Assembly (NCBI GenBank): GCA_051016205.1
Contig: CP136534.1
Coordinates: 2,976,001-3,040,000 of the forward strand
Length of the DNA stretch: 64,000 nucleotides
Direction of reading: 5' to 3'
Source: Acuticoccus sp051016205
Lineage (GTDB): Bacteria; Pseudomonadota; Alphaproteobacteria; Rhizobiales; Amorphaceae
Shown one piece after another: positions 15,853-24,635 of this stretch. Position numbers and translations under genes: made by a program. The notes below the pieces were generated by a model. It saw only the letters and a program-made list of their open reading frames with translations. It did not search any database and was not told the DNA's origin. Every line of letters starts with the position of its first letter. The stretch's first letter is position 1.

Positions 15853-16380
15853 ATGCAGCTTGAGAGTCTGGTTCGGGCGATCCCCGACTACCCCAAGACG
15901 GGGATCATCTTTCGCGATGTGACGACGCTGTTTAGCCACGCTGAGGGGTTTCGCGCGACTGTGGAGCGCCTGTCTGCCAACTTCGAGCCGAACAGCATCG
16001 ACACCGTCGCGGGGATCGAGGCGCGCGGCTTCGTCCTTGGGGGCGCGGTGGCGATGGAGCTTGGCAAAGGCTTCGTTGCCGTGCGCAAGAAGGGCAAGCT
16101 TCCTGCCGCCGTTCACAGGGAATCGTACGAGCTCGAATACGGGATCGACGAGGTGGAAATCCACGTGGACGCAGTCCCCAAGGGGGCTCGGGTCCTGATT
16201 GTGGACGATCTGATTGCCACCGGCGGCACGGCAATGGCCGCAGCGCGCCTTGTGGAAAGGGCTGGCGGCAAGGTCCACGCCGCCGCCTTTGCCATTGACC
16301 TGCCAGAACTGGGCGGCGCGAAACTCTTGCGCGAGAAAGGGATCGACGTTGTCAGCCTCCTCTCCTTCGAGGGGCACTGA
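15853..16380 (+). CDS. apt: adenine phosphoribosyltransferase
   Basis: This 175-residue protein makes AMP from adenine and PRPP. The N-terminus 'IPDYPKTGIIFRDVTTL' is an APT hallmark and the PRPP-binding loop is 'VLIVDDLIATGGTAMAAARL' near residue 118. The start is ATG 15853; a long in-frame extension upstream overlaps mtnP in another frame and is not real. The 205 bp between mtnP and apt hold GC-rich inverted repeats (for example GCCAAC/GTTGGC near 15680) but no convincing gene. Confidence 0.96.
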   Translation: MQLESLVRAIPDYPKTGIIFRDVTTLFSHAEGFRATVERLSANFEPNSIDTVAGIEARGFVLGGAVAMELGKGFVAVRKKGKLPAAVHRESYELEYGIDEVEIHVDAVPKGARVLIVDDLIATGGTAMAAARLVERAGGKVHAAAFAIDLPELGGAKLLREKGIDVVSLLSFEGH

Positions 16381-16401
16381 GCAAGGCAGGCACGAGAGCA
16401 T

Positions 16402-16423
16402 CCTGCGTCCATAAGCACGCAGG
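16402..16423. terminator. hairpin between convergent genes apt and hydrolase
   Basis: CCTGCGT (16402-16408) and ACGCAGG (16417-16423) form a perfect 7-bp stem with an 8-base loop. An outer 5-bp stem, AGAGC (16395-16399) with GCTCT (16430-16434), extends it and runs into the reverse gene's stop codon. There is no T-tract, so termination strength is uncertain. Confidence 0.45.
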
Positions 16424-16432
16424 TAAACCGCT

Positions 16433-17692
16433 CTAGTGGCGCGGCGGGGCGCCGATCTCGTTAAGGTACGCGTCCACGGTCGCCTCCCACAAAGGCGGGA
16501 TGGCGATGACGTAGTGGCCGTTGTTCTCGCCCCGCACGCGCACCTCTTCGAACGCGGCCGTGCCGCCGGCGTTACGGAACGAGGCGACATTGTCGCGATT
16601 GTGGTCGATCCCGTAGTAAAGGTCGTCGTGGCCGTAGAGCCAAAGCATTGGCTTTTGGAACGCGGCGCCCTTGTTGAGGAGCGTCTGGTTGATGGCGCTT
16701 GCCTCAGGGCAGCCATCGCCCATCCACCCGCCGACGAAGTTGACCACCCCTGCCACGTCCTCAGCGTGAAGGCCGGCATACGCCACCGACAGCGCCCCAC
16801 CGCGGGAATGGCCTGACAGGAGGAGAGGCCCCTCCGCCACATCCTTGCGCATGCGCAGGGCGGCAATGGCGGCGTCGATATCCCCTAGGGCACGGTCCGC
16901 GCCCTTCAACGAACGGGCCTTCTCGCAGGTGTAATGGCGCCTGTCTTCCGTGAACCCTTCATCGTAAAGACCATCGGAGCGACCGCGACCGCGCCGTTGC
17001 GGGAAGGCGACCAGGTAGCCCCGTTCTGTCAGCGTTTCGGCCAGCCAAGGGTTGGTCCACGTTTGGCCGAAAAGGTCGGGATCATTGCCGTAGCCTGTGG
17101 AGCCGTGGTTGACCACGGCCAGAGGAAACGGGCCATCGCCGGCGGGGGAGAAGACCACCGTTTCGAGGGCCACTGCCTTGCCGTCCTCCACAAGCGTCGT
17201 TTCCAGCATAAGGCTTTCGCCAGTGCTGAAGGACACCCCCTCCGGATCGTCAAAAAGCGTGGCGAGCGGGATTGGGCGCAGCACAGCAAAGGCGAAGCCG
17301 TCACCGAAAACAGCCCTAAGACGTCCGTTGGGGGTGAGGGTGAAGGTGGTCGTGGCATGCTCGCCCGTCACCGTCAGCGTGTTGCCGTCGATGGTGCCGC
17401 CATAGCGCAACCACGCGCCTGGGCGCTGATCGCCGAAAGGGGCAATGCCGTAGAGCACTTTTGCGGTGCCATCCCCGACAACGTCTTCCACCACCAGGAT
17501 GGTCTCGCGCACGCCGTCCCATCGACCGACGAAGGCACTGGCGAAGGGCGAGTCCCCTTCCGCTTCGACGGCGTCCTTTGGCAGGGGGACGCCTTGGATG
17601 GTCATCTCCTCGCTCGCCAACGCGCTCACCGTTGCAAACACAGACAGGAAGGTTGCAAAGACCGCGCCCCACCACCGGCTACGCAGCCGCAT
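16433..17692 (-). CDS. exported alpha/beta hydrolase (dipeptidyl-peptidase/esterase-like)
   Basis: This 419-residue protein has a signal peptide ending near 'SALAS'. Residues 30-150 form an N-terminal domain of beta-strand type ('TLTVTGEHATTTFTLTPNGRL'), followed by an alpha/beta hydrolase. The nucleophile elbow is 'SGHSRGGALS'; the acid is probably in 'LYGHDDLYYG' and the His in 'ENNGHYVI'. 'VVNHGSTGYG' is a plausible oxyanion-hole region. It acts in the periplasm or outside; substrate unknown. The start ATG 17692 lies inside the end of the upstream oxidoreductase gene (14 bp overlap), so translation is coupled. Longer upstream extensions overlap that gene. Confidence 0.82.
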   Translation of the reverse strand: MRLRSRWWGAVFATFLSVFATVSALASEEMTIQGVPLPKDAVEAEGDSPFASAFVGRWDGVRETILVVEDVVGDGTAKVLYGIAPFGDQRPGAWLRYGGTIDGNTLTVTGEHATTTFTLTPNGRLRAVFGDGFAFAVLRPIPLATLFDDPEGVSFSTGESLMLETTLVEDGKAVALETVVFSPAGDGPFPLAVVNHGSTGYGNDPDLFGQTWTNPWLAETLTERGYLVAFPQRRGRGRSDGLYDEGFTEDRRHYTCEKARSLKGADRALGDIDAAIAALRMRKDVAEGPLLLSGHSRGGALSVAYAGLHAEDVAGVVNFVGGWMGDGCPEASAINQTLLNKGAAFQKPMLWLYGHDDLYYGIDHNRDNVASFRNAGGTAAFEEVRVRGENNGHYVIAIPPLWEATVDAYLNEIGAPPRH

Positions 17693-19343
17693 GGCGCGCC
17701 TCCTCCCGGCTCTTGTTTTCAAGGAAGTTGTGGACGGCCGACACCACCACGGAGCCTTCCCCCACCGCAGAGGCAACCCGCTTGACGGAGCCTGCGCGGA
17801 TGTCTCCCACCGCCCAAATGCCGGGGCAGGAGGTGGCGAAGGGGTCACCGCCCGAACCTGTGCGGATGAAGCCTTTATCGTCCAGCTCCACATGGTTCTT
17901 CAGCCAATCGGTGTTGGGGGCAGCGCCAATCATGATGAAGAGGGCGCGCACGGGAAGGTCCTCCGTCTCGCCGGTCTGCCTGTTCTTCACCGTCACGCCT
18001 TCCAGGCGCTTGTTGCCGTGAAGGGCGATCACCTGCGTATGGGTCCAAAGGCGGATGGCGCTGTCGTGGCAGATGCGGTCCGTGAGGTAGGAGGACATGG
18101 TGTTTTTCAGGCCCTCGCCGCGTACGGCGATGTGGGTGCACTGGGCGTGGCGGGACAGGAACATGGCCGCCTGACCGGCCGAGTTGCCGCCGCCGATGAT
18201 GAGCACCTGCTCGTCGGTGCAAAACCGGGCCTCAAGGTCGGTGGCGGCGTAGTAGATGCCCGCACCCTCAAACTCTTCAAGCCGCTCCAGGGGGAGGCGG
18301 CGATACTGGACGCCCGCGGCCACCACAATGGACCGGGCCATGGCCGTGCCGCCGTTGTCGAGGCCGATGTCAAAGCCCTGAGCCGTCGGCGTAAGGGAGA
18401 CCGCGCGGTGGGGCACGCACAGCCTTGCGCCGAACTTTACCGCCTGGATCTCGCCGCGGAAGGCAAGCTCTGCCCCCGAAATCCCTGTGGTGAATCCCAT
18501 ATAATTTTCAATGCGCGAGGAGGTGCCCGCCTGCCCGCCAATGGCCGTGTCGTCGATGACGAGCGTCTTCAGCCCCTCCGACGCGCCGTAGACGGCCGCA
18601 GCAAGCCCGCCAGGGCCTGCGCCAATGATGGCAAGGTCATAAAGGGCCGTGTGGTCGGCCATCATCTCAAGGCCGAGCGCGGCGGAGACGGAGCGTGGGG
18701 TGGGGTTTTCGATGACATCGGCGCGGCCGACGATGGCGCAGGTGCCGCTGTCAGGCACCTGGCTCACCGCTCTGATTTCCGCCATCGCCGCCTCGTCCTG
18801 GCGGCATATGAAACGATGGGGAATGCGGCTGCGCCCCGCATAGGTGAGAAGGGCGAGAACGGTGGGATCGTCGATCTCTCCCACCACCACGAAGCCGCCC
18901 TCATTCCACTCCATCAACAGTCGCCGCCGAGCAGCAAAGGCGCTGACGATGAGGTCCGACACCTCAGGCACGGTCGCCACCAGTCTCCGGAGCGTCTTGC
19001 CGGGAACGATGATCACATCGCTCGGCTCAGCGGCGATGCCGGCAAGGAAGGTGCCCTGGCCCATCAACAACCCCAATTCGCCAAGGAAATTGGGAGCAAC
19101 CACGGTCAGCACCACACGGTCATTGACCCTGTCGACCACATTCACCGCGCCGCGCTCCACCAAGATGAAGTCATATTCGGGCGCGCCGACGTCAAACAGG
19201 ATGGTGCCTTTGTCTATGGAGCGGCGTTCGCCCTCCGCGGCCAGGCGCTCGATGATGTCATCGGGGATGGTGGGCCAGGCCATGTGTTCAAGATCGGTGC
19301 GTGCCTCGGTCACGCGCGGTGAGCGCCGCGGTTGATCGTTCAT
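17679..19343 (-). CDS. cyclic-nucleotide-binding domain fused to thioredoxin-reductase-like flavoprotein
   Basis: This 554-residue protein has three parts. Residues 30-135 are a cNMP-binding/CAP-like domain ('FLGELGLLMGQGTFLAGIAAEPSDVIIVP'). Residues 150-235 look like a thioredoxin/glutaredoxin-fold spacer. Residues 240-545 are a TrxR-type FAD/NAD(P)H oxidoreductase with 'AIIGAGPGGLAAAVYGASEG', 'VLIIGGGNSAGQAAMFLS' and 'GIWAVGDIRAGS'. The redox CxxC expected before the second dinucleotide motif is absent ('YYAATDLEARFCTDE' instead). The ribosome site GGGAAGG directly abuts ATG 19349, so ATG 19343 six bases on is the better start. It is followed by the exported hydrolase, which overlaps by 14 bp. 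Confidence 0.88.
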   Translation of the reverse strand: MNDQPRRSPRVTEARTDLEHMAWPTIPDDIIERLAAEGERRSIDKGTILFDVGAPEYDFILVERGAVNVVDRVNDRVVLTVVAPNFLGELGLLMGQGTFLAGIAAEPSDVIIVPGKTLRRLVATVPEVSDLIVSAFAARRRLLMEWNEGGFVVVGEIDDPTVLALLTYAGRSRIPHRFICRQDEAAMAEIRAVSQVPDSGTCAIVGRADVIENPTPRSVSAALGLEMMADHTALYDLAIIGAGPGGLAAAVYGASEGLKTLVIDDTAIGGQAGTSSRIENYMGFTTGISGAELAFRGEIQAVKFGARLCVPHRAVSLTPTAQGFDIGLDNGGTAMARSIVVAAGVQYRRLPLERLEEFEGAGIYYAATDLEARFCTDEQVLIIGGGNSAGQAAMFLSRHAQCTHIAVRGEGLKNTMSSYLTDRICHDSAIRLWTHTQVIALHGNKRLEGVTVKNRQTGETEDLPVRALFIMIGAAPNTDWLKNHVELDDKGFIRTGSGGDPFATSCPGIWAVGDIRAGSVKRVASAVGEGSVVVSAVHNFLENKSREEARHAAA

Positions 19344-19365
19344 GGCCATCCTTCCCTGTCCCGCC

Positions 19366-20007
19366 TCACGCTGTGGGGGGCGAGAGGTCCGGATTGAACA
19401 TGGTGATTTCAGGAGCTTTGCCCACCGTGTGGCCGAGGTAAACGGCAAGGGCGGCGGGATAAAGGCGGTGTTCGGCCGCAAGGACCCTGGCGCCGAGGGT
19501 CTCCTCGGTGTCGCTTGGACGCACCGGGACGGCGGCTTGGGCGATGATGGGCCCATCGTCGAGCGCGTCCGTGACCACATGGACTGTGGCCCCGTGGATC
19601 TTCACGCCTGCCTCAAGCGCCCGCGCATGGGTGTGGAGCCCCGTAAAAGAGGGGAGCAGCGAGGGGTGGATGTTGAGGATGCGCCCCTGCCACTTGGTAA
19701 CGAACCCGCCGCTCAAAATGCGCATGAAGCCCGCCAGGCAAACAGTGTTCGCCCCGCTCGCCACGATGGCCTCTGACAGCGCGTCCTCGAACGCCTCGCG
19801 CGAGGCATAACCCTTGCGGGGCACGGCCGTGGCCTCAATCCCCATGGCGGCAGCCTTATCAAGGGCGGCAGCGTCGGCCTTGTCGGAGATGATGGCGCAG
19901 ATGCGGGCGGGGTAGGCGGGGTCTGCCGCAGCCCCGATCAGCGCCATGGCATTGCTGCCGCGGCCTGAGGCGAGCACTGCAACGGCGGTCTTGTCCCCCC
20001 CACTCAC
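19366..20007 (-). CDS. purN: phosphoribosylglycinamide formyltransferase
   Basis: This 213-residue purine-synthesis enzyme transfers formyl from formyl-THF to GAR. The N-terminus 'VAVLASGRGSNAMALI', 'GFMRILSGGFV', 'ILNIHPSLLPSF' and 'GATVHVV' are the family motifs; the catalytic Asn-His-Asp set is visible (Asp in 'DALDDGPII'). The start is GTG 20007, whose last two bases are the first two of the purM TGA, the tight coupling typical of purM-purN. Longer ATG-initiated versions read through purM and are not real. Confidence 0.95.
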   Translation of the reverse strand: MSGGDKTAVAVLASGRGSNAMALIGAAADPAYPARICAIISDKADAAALDKAAAMGIEATAVPRKGYASREAFEDALSEAIVASGANTVCLAGFMRILSGGFVTKWQGRILNIHPSLLPSFTGLHTHARALEAGVKIHGATVHVVTDALDDGPIIAQAAVPVRPSDTEETLGARVLAAEHRLYPAALAVYLGHTVGKAPEITMFNPDLSPPTA

Positions 20008-21056
20008 CGGATGAGGCACCGCTCGGCACCACTTTGCGCCACCACCTCGCCGATGGGGGAGGAGGGTTGGCCGTGGTGGACAAGCGTCGCGGCAAGGGCG
20101 TCGGCAGTCTCGCGTGCCACCGCAATGGCGAGGCCGACACCGCAATTGAACGTGGCCTCCATCGCCTCGTCTGAGAGGCCTGACTGCGCCTTCAGGAAGG
20201 CCATCAAAGGGTGCTGCGGAAAGTGGCTGCGCTGAATGGCGGCAGCCATCCCTTCAGGCAGCATCCGCGGAACGTTGCCCGAAAGGCCGCCGCCGGTGAT
20301 GTGGGCGATCCCCTTGATCGCTTCGCCATGTTGGGCAAGGGCGGCAAGCACCGGTTTGACGTAGATGGTGGTGGGCGCCATCAGCGCCTCACCCAACGTC
20401 ATGCCCTCGAAAGGGGCATCCATGGACCATCCACGCTCCTTCGCGACCTTGCGGATCAGCGAATAGCCGTTGGAGTGAGCGCCATTGGAGGGAAGGCCGA
20501 GGAGGACGTCTCCGGCTGCAATGGTCGGCCGGGGCAGGATGCGATCGGGCTTTACGGCGCCCACGGCAAAGCCTGCAAGGTCATAGTCGCGGCCAGCATA
20601 GTGGCCCGGCATTTCCGCTGTTTCGCCGCCCAACAGGGCGCAGCCGGCCTGGCGGCAGCCTTCGGCGATTCCTTTGACCACAGCGGCAGCCTCGTCAACG
20701 TTGAGCCCGCCAGTGGCATAATAGTCCAGGAAAAAGAGGGGTTCGGCGCCCTGAGCCAAGATGTCGTTCACGCACATGGCCACAAGGTCAATGCCCACCG
20801 TGTCGTGGGCACCAAGGTCAATCGCAAGCCGCAATTTGGTCCCAACACCATCGGTGGCCGCAACGAGGAGGGAGCCTTCATGGCCGGCCGCGCCAAGATC
20901 GAACAGGCCGCCGAAGCCGCCCAGCTGAGGGTTCGACCCTGGCCGCGCCGTTGCCTTTGCAAGGGGCTTGATGCGGTCCACAAGCGCATCGCCTGCGGCC
21001 ACGTTGACGCCGGCCTGTGTGTAAGCGGCGCGCGGGTCGTCTGGGGATTGTGTCAT
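20004..21056 (-). CDS. purM: phosphoribosylformylglycinamidine cyclo-ligase (AIR synthetase)
   Basis: This 350-residue PurM closes the imidazole ring in purine synthesis. It shows 'YTQAGVNVAAGDALVDRIKPL', the ATP site 'ATDGVGTKLRLA', 'VNDILAQGAEPLFFLDYYATG', 'LGGETAEMPGHY' and 'ITGGGLSGNVPRMLP'. Length is normal. It leads the purM-purN pair and is divergent from hda across 260 bp that hold both promoters and no other gene I can support. Confidence 0.97.
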   Translation of the reverse strand: MTQSPDDPRAAYTQAGVNVAAGDALVDRIKPLAKATARPGSNPQLGGFGGLFDLGAAGHEGSLLVAATDGVGTKLRLAIDLGAHDTVGIDLVAMCVNDILAQGAEPLFFLDYYATGGLNVDEAAAVVKGIAEGCRQAGCALLGGETAEMPGHYAGRDYDLAGFAVGAVKPDRILPRPTIAAGDVLLGLPSNGAHSNGYSLIRKVAKERGWSMDAPFEGMTLGEALMAPTTIYVKPVLAALAQHGEAIKGIAHITGGGLSGNVPRMLPEGMAAAIQRSHFPQHPLMAFLKAQSGLSDEAMEATFNCGVGLAIAVARETADALAATLVHHGQPSSPIGEVVAQSGAERCLIR

Positions 21057-21316
21057 CGGGGCCAGGATCTTGTATCCATCAAAGCGCCTCCTGAGGCACG
21101 AATCGCAAGGTTAGGGCGCATCCTGAACGGCAGGGCCGCGCCGGCCGGTCAATGGCGGGCGGACTGTAGCCGCCCTTGGTCGTCCCGTTCCAGTGCCTCA
21201 ATCAGGCAGTGAACAACGGGCATTGCGGTGATGGATGGCAGAGCGGCGCCCCATTTGCCGCGCCAAAGGGCTAGGGTCGACGACCACGCTGGTGGCCATC
21301 GGCCCCTTGTACACGC

Positions 21317-21976
21317 ATGAGTGAGACGGATAGCGGCGCGATGGAACAACTGGCACTGGACCTTGGGCTCCCCCACGAGCCACCGCAAACCGTGATTTCG
21401 CCCTGCAACGAGGCGGCCTACGGTTTGATTGCCGACACCGCGCGCTGGCCCCACCATGTGGCGATGGTGGTGGGCGGCGAGGGCACGGGCAAATCCCACC
21501 TTGCCAATGTCTTCGCCGAGGCTGAAGGGGGCCGGGTCGTGCCTGGCGCAGCCCTCGCCACCGCCAACCCGTTGGCCCTTGCCGAACGCCCCATTGCTGT
21601 GGACGATGCGGCAGCCGCTGACGAGCGCGCGCTCTTTCACCTCATCAACGCAGTGCGGGCGGCGGACGGGCGCCTCCTCCTCACCGCACGCACGCCTTTT
21701 GCGGCCGATTTGCCTGACCTTGGCTCGCGCCTTCGCCAGGTGCCGACGGTCACGCTCGGTGCGCCTGACGATGCGCTCCTTCAAAGGGTGGTGGCCGATG
21801 CTTTCTTGCGCCGCCAGCTTGCCGTTGACCCGCGCGTGGTGCGCTTTCTCCTGCTGCGGATCGAGCGCACCCTCCACGCCGCGCTAAAGGTGGTGGAGGA
21901 TATGGACAAGGCAGGCCTTGCAGAGCGGCGCGGCCCCACACGACACCTTGCCGCCCAAGTCCTCGACAGCGCCTAA
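21317..21976 (+). CDS. hda: Hda-type regulatory inactivator of DnaA
   Basis: This 219-residue protein is a DnaA-like AAA+ domain without the DNA-binding part. It carries the sliding-clamp-binding motif 'EQLALDLGLP' near the N-terminus, Walker A 'GGEGTGKSHLANVFAE', and a weak Walker B 'PIAVDDAAAADE'. HdaA stimulates ATP hydrolysis by DnaA at the loaded clamp after initiation. An alternative start is ATG 21341, giving 'MEQLALDL', closer to the usual position of the clamp motif. Position before ppk and ppx matches common alphaproteobacterial synteny, although the membrane permease gene often found beside purM and hda is missing. Confidence 0.88.
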   Translation: MSETDSGAMEQLALDLGLPHEPPQTVISPCNEAAYGLIADTARWPHHVAMVVGGEGTGKSHLANVFAEAEGGRVVPGAALATANPLALAERPIAVDDAAAADERALFHLINAVRAADGRLLLTARTPFAADLPDLGSRLRQVPTVTLGAPDDALLQRVVADAFLRRQLAVDPRVVRFLLLRIERTLHAALKVVEDMDKAGLAERRGPTRHLAAQVLDSA

Positions 21977-22170
21977 GGCGCGACAATCCCTTGGCCTGCG
22001 GGATGGCTGTTGAGCGGATCGGCCTTTGTGCGGGCTCAGGCCAATCGCGTCGGCTCGGGTGGCCGCGTTTTCTCAGACGCTTGCGGATTAAGCCAAACTG
22101 AAGAGCGCTTTTGGTTCACGCCGGAGTCTGAGTGTGCCATAGGCAGGCAACACCCATCGGGAGACCGAGC

Positions 22171-24363
22171 ATGACGGCGAAGACGGCAAGGCGCCGACCT
22201 GTCGACACCCAGGATCCTGCACAGGAAAGTGGCGCATCGGTGAGCGCACTGCGCCACAGCGCCGACCGCTTCATCAACCGGGAACTCTCCTGGCTGTTCT
22301 TCAACAAGCGCGTGCTGGAGGAGGCGGACAACCGCAACCATCCGCTCCTGGAACGGCTGCGCTTTTTGTCCATTTCGGGCAACAACCTGGACGAATTCTT
22401 GATGGTGCGTGTTGCCGGCCTCGTTGCCCAGCAAAGGGCGGGCGTTGAGGCGCTGAGCACCGATGGCCTCTCCGCGGGCGAGCAGCTTGCCCGCATCAAC
22501 AAGGCGGTGGCAGAGCTTCAGGCCGAACAGCAGATGCAGCTTGCCGGCCTTCGCGAGGAACTGGCGACGGCCGGGATCGAGATTGCCGAGCGCGACAACC
22601 TCACCGTCGACGAGACCGATGCGCTGGACCGCACGTTTTTGAAGCACATTTTCCCCGTCCTCACCCCCCTTGCCATCGACCCTGCGCACCCCTTCCCGTT
22701 CATTCCGAACCTGTCCCTCTCCCTTGCCCTTCAACTGAAGGAGCCTGGGCGGGAGATGCGTGTGGCGCTGGTGCGTATTCCTGCGCAAGTGGAAAGGTTC
22801 ATCAGACTGGAGGGGGAACCGGACAAGGCCCGCTTCATTGCGCTCGGCAATGCGATCCGCGTCAACATCCACCGCCTCTTTCCAGGGCACGAGATCATCG
22901 CCACTGGCTCCTTCAGGGTCATCCGCGACAGCGACCTTGAAATCGAGGAAGAGGCCGAAGACCTGGTGCGCACCTTCGAGAGCGCGCTGAAGCGACGACG
23001 ACGGGGCAGTGTGGTGCGCCTTGAGGTGGAAGGGTCCATGCCCGCCGACTTGAGGGCATTTGTGGCCGCCGCGCTGGGGGTGGACGATTCGGGCGTCATG
23101 GTCATCGACGGGCTCCTGGCCCTCAAAGACCTGTCGCAATTGGTGTCACTGGAGAGGCCGGACCTGAAGTTCCAGCCCTATTCGCCTCGATTTCCCGAAC
23201 GCGTTCGTGACCAAGGCGGTGACTGTTTTGCGGCGATTCGCCAAAAGGACATGGTGATCCACCACCCGTACGAGTCCTTTGACGTGGTGGTCCAGTTTCT
23301 GAAGCAAGCCTCCGTCGACCCTGACGTGGTTGCCATCAAGCAAACCCTATACCGCACCTCCAACGACAGCCCCATTGTCGCCGCGTTGATAGCGGCGGCC
23401 GAGGCCGGCAAGTCGGTAACGGCGCTCATCGAGATCAAAGCTCGGTTCGACGAGGAGGCTAACATCCGCTGGGCCCGCGATATGGAGCGCGCCGGCGTCC
23501 AGGTGGTCTACGGCTTCCTGGAGCTGAAAACCCACGCCAAACTGTCCCTCGTGGTGCGCCGTGAAGGTCAGCAGCTTGCCACCTACGTCCACATCGGCAC
23601 AGGCAACTACCACCCCATCACGGCAAAGATTTACACCGACCTCAGCTTCTTCACCGCCGATGCGATGATTGCCCAGGATGTGGCGCGGGTCTTCAACTAC
23701 ATCACCGGCTATGCTGAGCCTGCCGAACTGTCCCGCCTTGCGGTCTCTCCCATCACCATGCGCAAGAGAATGCTGGACCATATCGAGGGCGAAATCCTGC
23801 ACGCGCGCTCAGGCCGCCCCGGGGCTGTGTGGATGAAGATGAACTCGCTCGTGGACCCCAAAATCATCGACGCCCTTTACGATGCCTCCGCCGCCGGTGT
23901 GGAGGTGGACCTGATGGTGCGCGGCATTTGTTGCCTGCGCCCCGGTGTGCCCGGTCTGTCGGACAACATTCGCGTCAAATCCATCGTCGGCCGATTCTTG
24001 GAGCACAGCCGCATCTTCTGCTTTGGCAACGGGGACGAGCTGCCCTCGCGCCATGCGGTCGTCTACATCGGCTCGGCCGACATGATGCCGCGCAATCTGG
24101 ACCGCCGGGTGGAAACGCTCGTGCCCATCGACAACGAAACTGTGCATCAGCAGATCTTGGAACAGATCATGGTGGCGTCTTTGCGCGACAACCAGCAGAG
24201 TTGGCACGTTCTGCCCGACGGCACCCATGAAAGGATTGTCGTTGCGCCGGGGGAGGAGGCCATCAACGCTCACGAATACTTTATGACCAACCCGTCGCTT
24301 TCGGGCCGTGGTCGGGCGTTGGCCAAACACTCACCCGTCGCCTTCACCCCTGTGGGGGATTGA
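22171..24363 (+). CDS. ppk1: polyphosphate kinase 1
   Basis: This 730-residue PPK1 makes polyphosphate from ATP reversibly. Visible are the N-terminal 'RFINRELSWLFFNKRVLEEA', 'LFLSISGNNLDEFLMVRVAGL' type segment, the phospho-His region 'GFLELKTHAKLSLVVRREG', and 'ADMMPRNLDRRVETLVPI' at the C-terminal domain. The start ATG 22171 has GGGAG upstream and gives the normal N-terminus; an upstream in-frame codon at 22132 adds 13 residues without family support. The next gene is the exopolyphosphatase, so synthesis and degradation of polyphosphate are encoded together. Confidence 0.97.
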   Translation: MTAKTARRRPVDTQDPAQESGASVSALRHSADRFINRELSWLFFNKRVLEEADNRNHPLLERLRFLSISGNNLDEFLMVRVAGLVAQQRAGVEALSTDGLSAGEQLARINKAVAELQAEQQMQLAGLREELATAGIEIAERDNLTVDETDALDRTFLKHIFPVLTPLAIDPAHPFPFIPNLSLSLALQLKEPGREMRVALVRIPAQVERFIRLEGEPDKARFIALGNAIRVNIHRLFPGHEIIATGSFRVIRDSDLEIEEEAEDLVRTFESALKRRRRGSVVRLEVEGSMPADLRAFVAAALGVDDSGVMVIDGLLALKDLSQLVSLERPDLKFQPYSPRFPERVRDQGGDCFAAIRQKDMVIHHPYESFDVVVQFLKQASVDPDVVAIKQTLYRTSNDSPIVAALIAAAEAGKSVTALIEIKARFDEEANIRWARDMERAGVQVVYGFLELKTHAKLSLVVRREGQQLATYVHIGTGNYHPITAKIYTDLSFFTADAMIAQDVARVFNYITGYAEPAELSRLAVSPITMRKRMLDHIEGEILHARSGRPGAVWMKMNSLVDPKIIDALYDASAAGVEVDLMVRGICCLRPGVPGLSDNIRVKSIVGRFLEHSRIFCFGNGDELPSRHAVVYIGSADMMPRNLDRRVETLVPIDNETVHQQILEQIMVASLRDNQQSWHVLPDGTHERIVVAPGEEAINAHEYFMTNPSLSGRGRALAKHSPVAFTPVGD

Positions 24364-24635
24364 GGCCGGGCTGCGACAAAATAGAGGCGGGAGCGTGGCG
24401 CAAGCCTGTGGCCTCAATGACAGGTGTGCGGCACGGGCCGCGCACGCCAAGGCGCTTCGGCGCAGGACGGGATCGAGGCGCTTCGGCGCTGGACTGAGCT
24501 GAGGCGGCGCAAAGCGCGCCGGAAGGTGGGGAAGGACATGCCGGGCAAACCCGCGAAGGCCTTGGCACGGCGGCCGGGCACAGGTGCGCCGCGCCCTGCC
24601 GCTTCGCCCCCCCATCCAATGGCGACACCTGCGCT

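Noticed and set aside
17466..19322. 618-residue forward reading frame
   Set aside because: It is antisense to the cNMP-TrxR-like gene, has His/Gly/Arg-rich composition typical of shadow frames in high-GC DNA, and shows no family motif.
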